From positions 40,959,702 through 41,023,701 of the forward strand of contig OW203762.1 of NCBI GenBank assembly GCA_934045905.1: a stretch of 64,000 nucleotides of DNA, read 5' to 3'. The position numbers were made by a program, and so were the translations under genes. The DNA comes from Leuctra nigra. Taxonomy: Eukaryota; Arthropoda; Insecta; Plecoptera; Leuctridae. The notes beneath the pieces were generated by a model that was not told where the DNA came from, ran no database searches, and saw only the letters and a list, made by a program, of their open reading frames with translations. Shown here one piece after another: positions 61,256 to 64,000 of this stretch (position 1 is its first letter; each line of letters starts with the position of its first letter).

Positions 61256-63178
61256 GGCCGACGCACGATTGCCACAAGTTTGTGCTACTGAGGGGAGAGG
61301 TAAAATGTTGCAATGTGCAGCTTGATGCGGTGTTTAAAGAGGAATTGGAGTCGTATTAATTGTCTGTTGGGTTGTCAAATTATCATTTTGTTATGGTTCA
61401 ACTATTACATTGATAATTTCGAGAAGCACACGAACAATTTTATAATAGAACAATTTTGTTAATATTTGTGGCATTGGAGTAATACTGCTGATTTATTCAA
61501 TTATTATCTAAGAGTTAATTCTGTACAGGAATTAACTTATCTGTTTTACTATGAAACATTTTCAACTCTTTTATAGTTGACAATGAAATTACAATTTATG
61601 TGGAAGTCAATAGACATTAGACAATAATAGATTTTGTGACATTGGATTACTATGAATCTTCAATCATGATATATTTATCCAGTACGTACTTATATTTAAT
61701 TTAATTGCATTGACCTTTAAAATCGTCTGAAACATAATAATAATGCGACTGAAATAAGTTAACCCAGTGCCGCTATCGCACGAGACGTCTGCGAAGTGTG
61801 GCACTGGCATCCCAAGGATGTAATTGAATTTCACAGTTATTGAACCAGCTCATAGGACGTCGCTTGTTTTTACAGTTTCAATGTCGCCCTGTACAGTCGC
61901 GCGGTGTTTTGCTTGTGTCTTCGTGGGGCGCGTGTAGACCGGGCTTGTCGCTGAGTTCAATTCATTCAGCGGTTGATCGCTTTGAGACGACTTTTTCACA
62001 TATCGAGTCCACAACACAGCGAGCCGCGCTGCAGAGACGTACAAGATGGTTTTATATTTCAATGTCATCATTCTTACATGGAATGGATTTTACTTTTGTC
62101 GTTGCTGTGTTTACAATATTTCAGATCAATTGGTTGATCGGCGTGACACGCGAAGATACTAAGAGGAACGAAGTGATGTTCACCCGTAGGTTCCGGAAAA
62201 TGTTTAATTTCGAATATGAACATTTGTACCATACGCGAGTTTAACGTATAATTTTCGGAACTTCGATAACGATATTTGATCACCGAAAACGGTTTCTTAA
62301 AATTACTTTGTTATTTTATAACATGTTTTTTTTTGTAACGAGGGGTTCTTATCTCAAAATCTGCAAAATGTTAACTAGGAGGTAAAACGAGCCTCTGCGA
62401 ACCTCCTGCAGCTCACCCCTGCTTCACGATTCTAAGTTCTAACAGAACCATAACCCAACATTTTTATTTTAAATGTGATGTCGTCTTGTGACTGTAAGAA
62501 TAATGTAAGACAATGTTCACCCGTCAAAATGTTACATTAATTATTTATTGCAGAACCAATAAACAGAGTTTGTTTAAAAAGTATACAGCAAACCAACCAC
62601 ATAAGCAAAATTTCAGGTCGATCAGAGAAACGGTATGATTACTGTATCGTGACAATGTTCCAAATAAAACGAGAAAACATAGGTCTATGCCTAAACCAAA
62701 ATATTCGAAAAAAATGTACCCTCGCTGCGCTAACCTAAATTACCTATCCTACTGAGATACCCACTTTTCCACAATTTTAAGGGTAGTTAATTTACTTCAT
62801 GTGCAATTTATAATCAAGATTGTCGTCTAATCTTCTAAATATTTAAAGCCACTTCAAATATGAATATCTTCGCTGTCCCTTTGCAGAGTTATAACTCCGA
62901 CTTCGATAGACGTATTAATTCATAATCTACCATGAAAATTCCTTTAGACTTGGACTTGTATATTTTTCAATCATTGTGAAAACTCCCAACTCATTGTTCT
63001 ATGAATGTATCAACCAACACATACAGTATAGGCACATACACAAACACATTATAACACCATGCAATGTTTCTTACTTATGTGAAACAACCGCCTCCTTCCC
63101 AACTCCATGCATCCCCCAATCAAATCATCCTTTGCTACTAGCCTAGTTGCAGGAAAGTTAAACACAGTTTTTGTTTGT

Positions 63179-63487
63179 TATACACCATTACAATAACAAA
63201 GGTAAAAAGGTTGTCACGCAGCAGTCAGTTGTTATCATAACTTTCAAGTACACAGTGTTTAGTGATCACAGAAGTATTTGTTGAGCAATTCAATGCATGT
63301 GTGCAGGTAGATAATCATTTTGATAGTATACCTACTAATCATGTGTAATTGCATACCTTCCTACAGTTATGGGACTTCACTATCACTTCACGATTAGAAA
63401 TGTATTAAAATTAATTGTTGTATAGTTTCTTATACACCATTACAATAACAAAGGTAAAAAGGATGTCACGCACCAGTCAGTTGTTAT
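63179..63487. repeat. Direct repeat pair, 252 bp apart
   Basis: About 56 bp starting TACACCATTACAATAACAAA (63181 and 63433) recur with very few differences (for example GGTTGTCACGCAGCAG against GGATGTCACGCACCAG). No obvious inverted ends. Confidence 0.75.
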
Positions 63488-63874
63488 ACATTTCCGATCA
63501 CATTATTTTTTGTATGGTTAGGAAGAATGGGGAATAGTGAGATACAATTTGTTTCTGGCTGCTATAATTTTATTTTTGAACTAGACATAGAAAGTAAGGC
63601 TTATGATGACAATCTTTTAGGTAAACAATAGTGATCAACTAGATTGTTTGTCCTGAATATCACAAATAAATATAACAACGTATTTTTTTTGCCTCACTCC
63701 CCCCCCCCCCCCCCCTCTCCCCCCATAAAAACGAGAAAAATGTGTTAAATATTGATAAAATACATCAACCCAGTAATATCAGACATCAAAAAACAAGATT
63801 AAATTTGTTTATTTTGTTTTATAATTTATCATTTGTCTGTCTATATCCCACCCATTTTTGTGTCTCTGTACCCC

Positions 63875-63997
63875 AGGGGCTGGATTCACGATACGTATTA
63901 TCGTTTGATTTAATACCAAAAACACCATGTTAAAGAAAGATAATACCAACGATAGTACGTATTATTAGGAGATAATACTTTTTGTGAATCTGGCCCC
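63875..63997. mobile_element. MITE with GGGGCYGGATTCAC ends, copy 2
   Basis: About 123 bp, with ends GGGGCTGGATTCACG and the reverse complement of GGGGCCAGATTCACA. The internal ATACGTATTA and GATAATA motifs match 51613-51784. Confidence 0.7.
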
Positions 63998-64000
63998 AGG

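Larger units (their letters stand above)
61313..64000. other. 5' flank of the elongase; no recognised gene
   Basis: A CpG-richer stretch at 61850-62050 contains an open frame (61840-62244, +) without a known domain. The rest is AT-rich non-coding sequence with repeats. Confidence 0.35.

Noticed and set aside
61840..62244. 134-codon + strand open frame upstream of the elongase
   Set aside because: No known domain. The CpG-rich part could equally be a non-coding first exon or promoter on the other strand.
1..64000. CRISPR arrays, bacterial operons, rRNA, viral genes
   Set aside because: No direct-repeat/spacer arrays, rRNA or viral coding sequences were seen. All tandem repeats lack spacer structure, and the genes are spliced eukaryotic genes.

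Overview
The window looks like AT-rich, intron-rich insect nuclear DNA, possibly from a hemipteran such as a planthopper (low confidence on the order). All calls come from hand-read splice sites, reading-frame continuity and recognised protein families. Four protein-coding genes can be supported. (1) A GET3/ASNA1 tail-anchored-protein ATPase on the + strand (1-4727) has its N-terminus cut by the window edge. (2) A colmedin/gliomedin-type protein (collagen, two Ig domains, olfactomedin) lies on the - strand, with twelve phase-consistent exons from 26682 down to 6148; its 5' exon(s) were not securely found. (3) A two-exon enkurin gene on the + strand (11477-14567) sits wholly inside one intron of gene 2. 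(4) An ELOVL-type very-long-chain fatty-acid elongase lies on the - strand, with six exons from 61156 down to 54416; its last exon was not found, and a 200-N assembly gap lies downstream.

Layout. GET3 and colmedin are convergent, with about 1.4 kb between their stop codons. From 26.7 to 54.4 kb no exon is certain. This stretch could be the long first intron and 5' region of colmedin plus the 3' side of the elongase, and it is rich in repeats. From 61.2 to 64 kb lies the elongase 5' flank.

The four genes share no obvious pathway: GET3 works in ER membrane insertion, elongase in ER lipid synthesis, enkurin in cilia or sperm flagella, and colmedin on the cell surface or in matrix.

The most unusual content is mobile and repetitive DNA. 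Two Foldback-like elements (38960-40772 and 56161-58110) each consist of two long inverted arms built from ~136-bp tandem units, and each is flanked by a perfect 9-bp target duplication. The second one sits 25 bp from an elongase 3' splice site. Two ~1.3-kb elements in opposite orientation (about 12004-13321 and 46891-48220) combine a ~390-bp hairpin with a CTAG terminus next to a small stem-loop. A perfect 5 x 126-bp tandem duplication covers half of an Ig exon and its splice acceptor (19761-20390). There are also PIF-, hAT- and other MITEs, tRNA-derived SINE fragments, and minisatellites.
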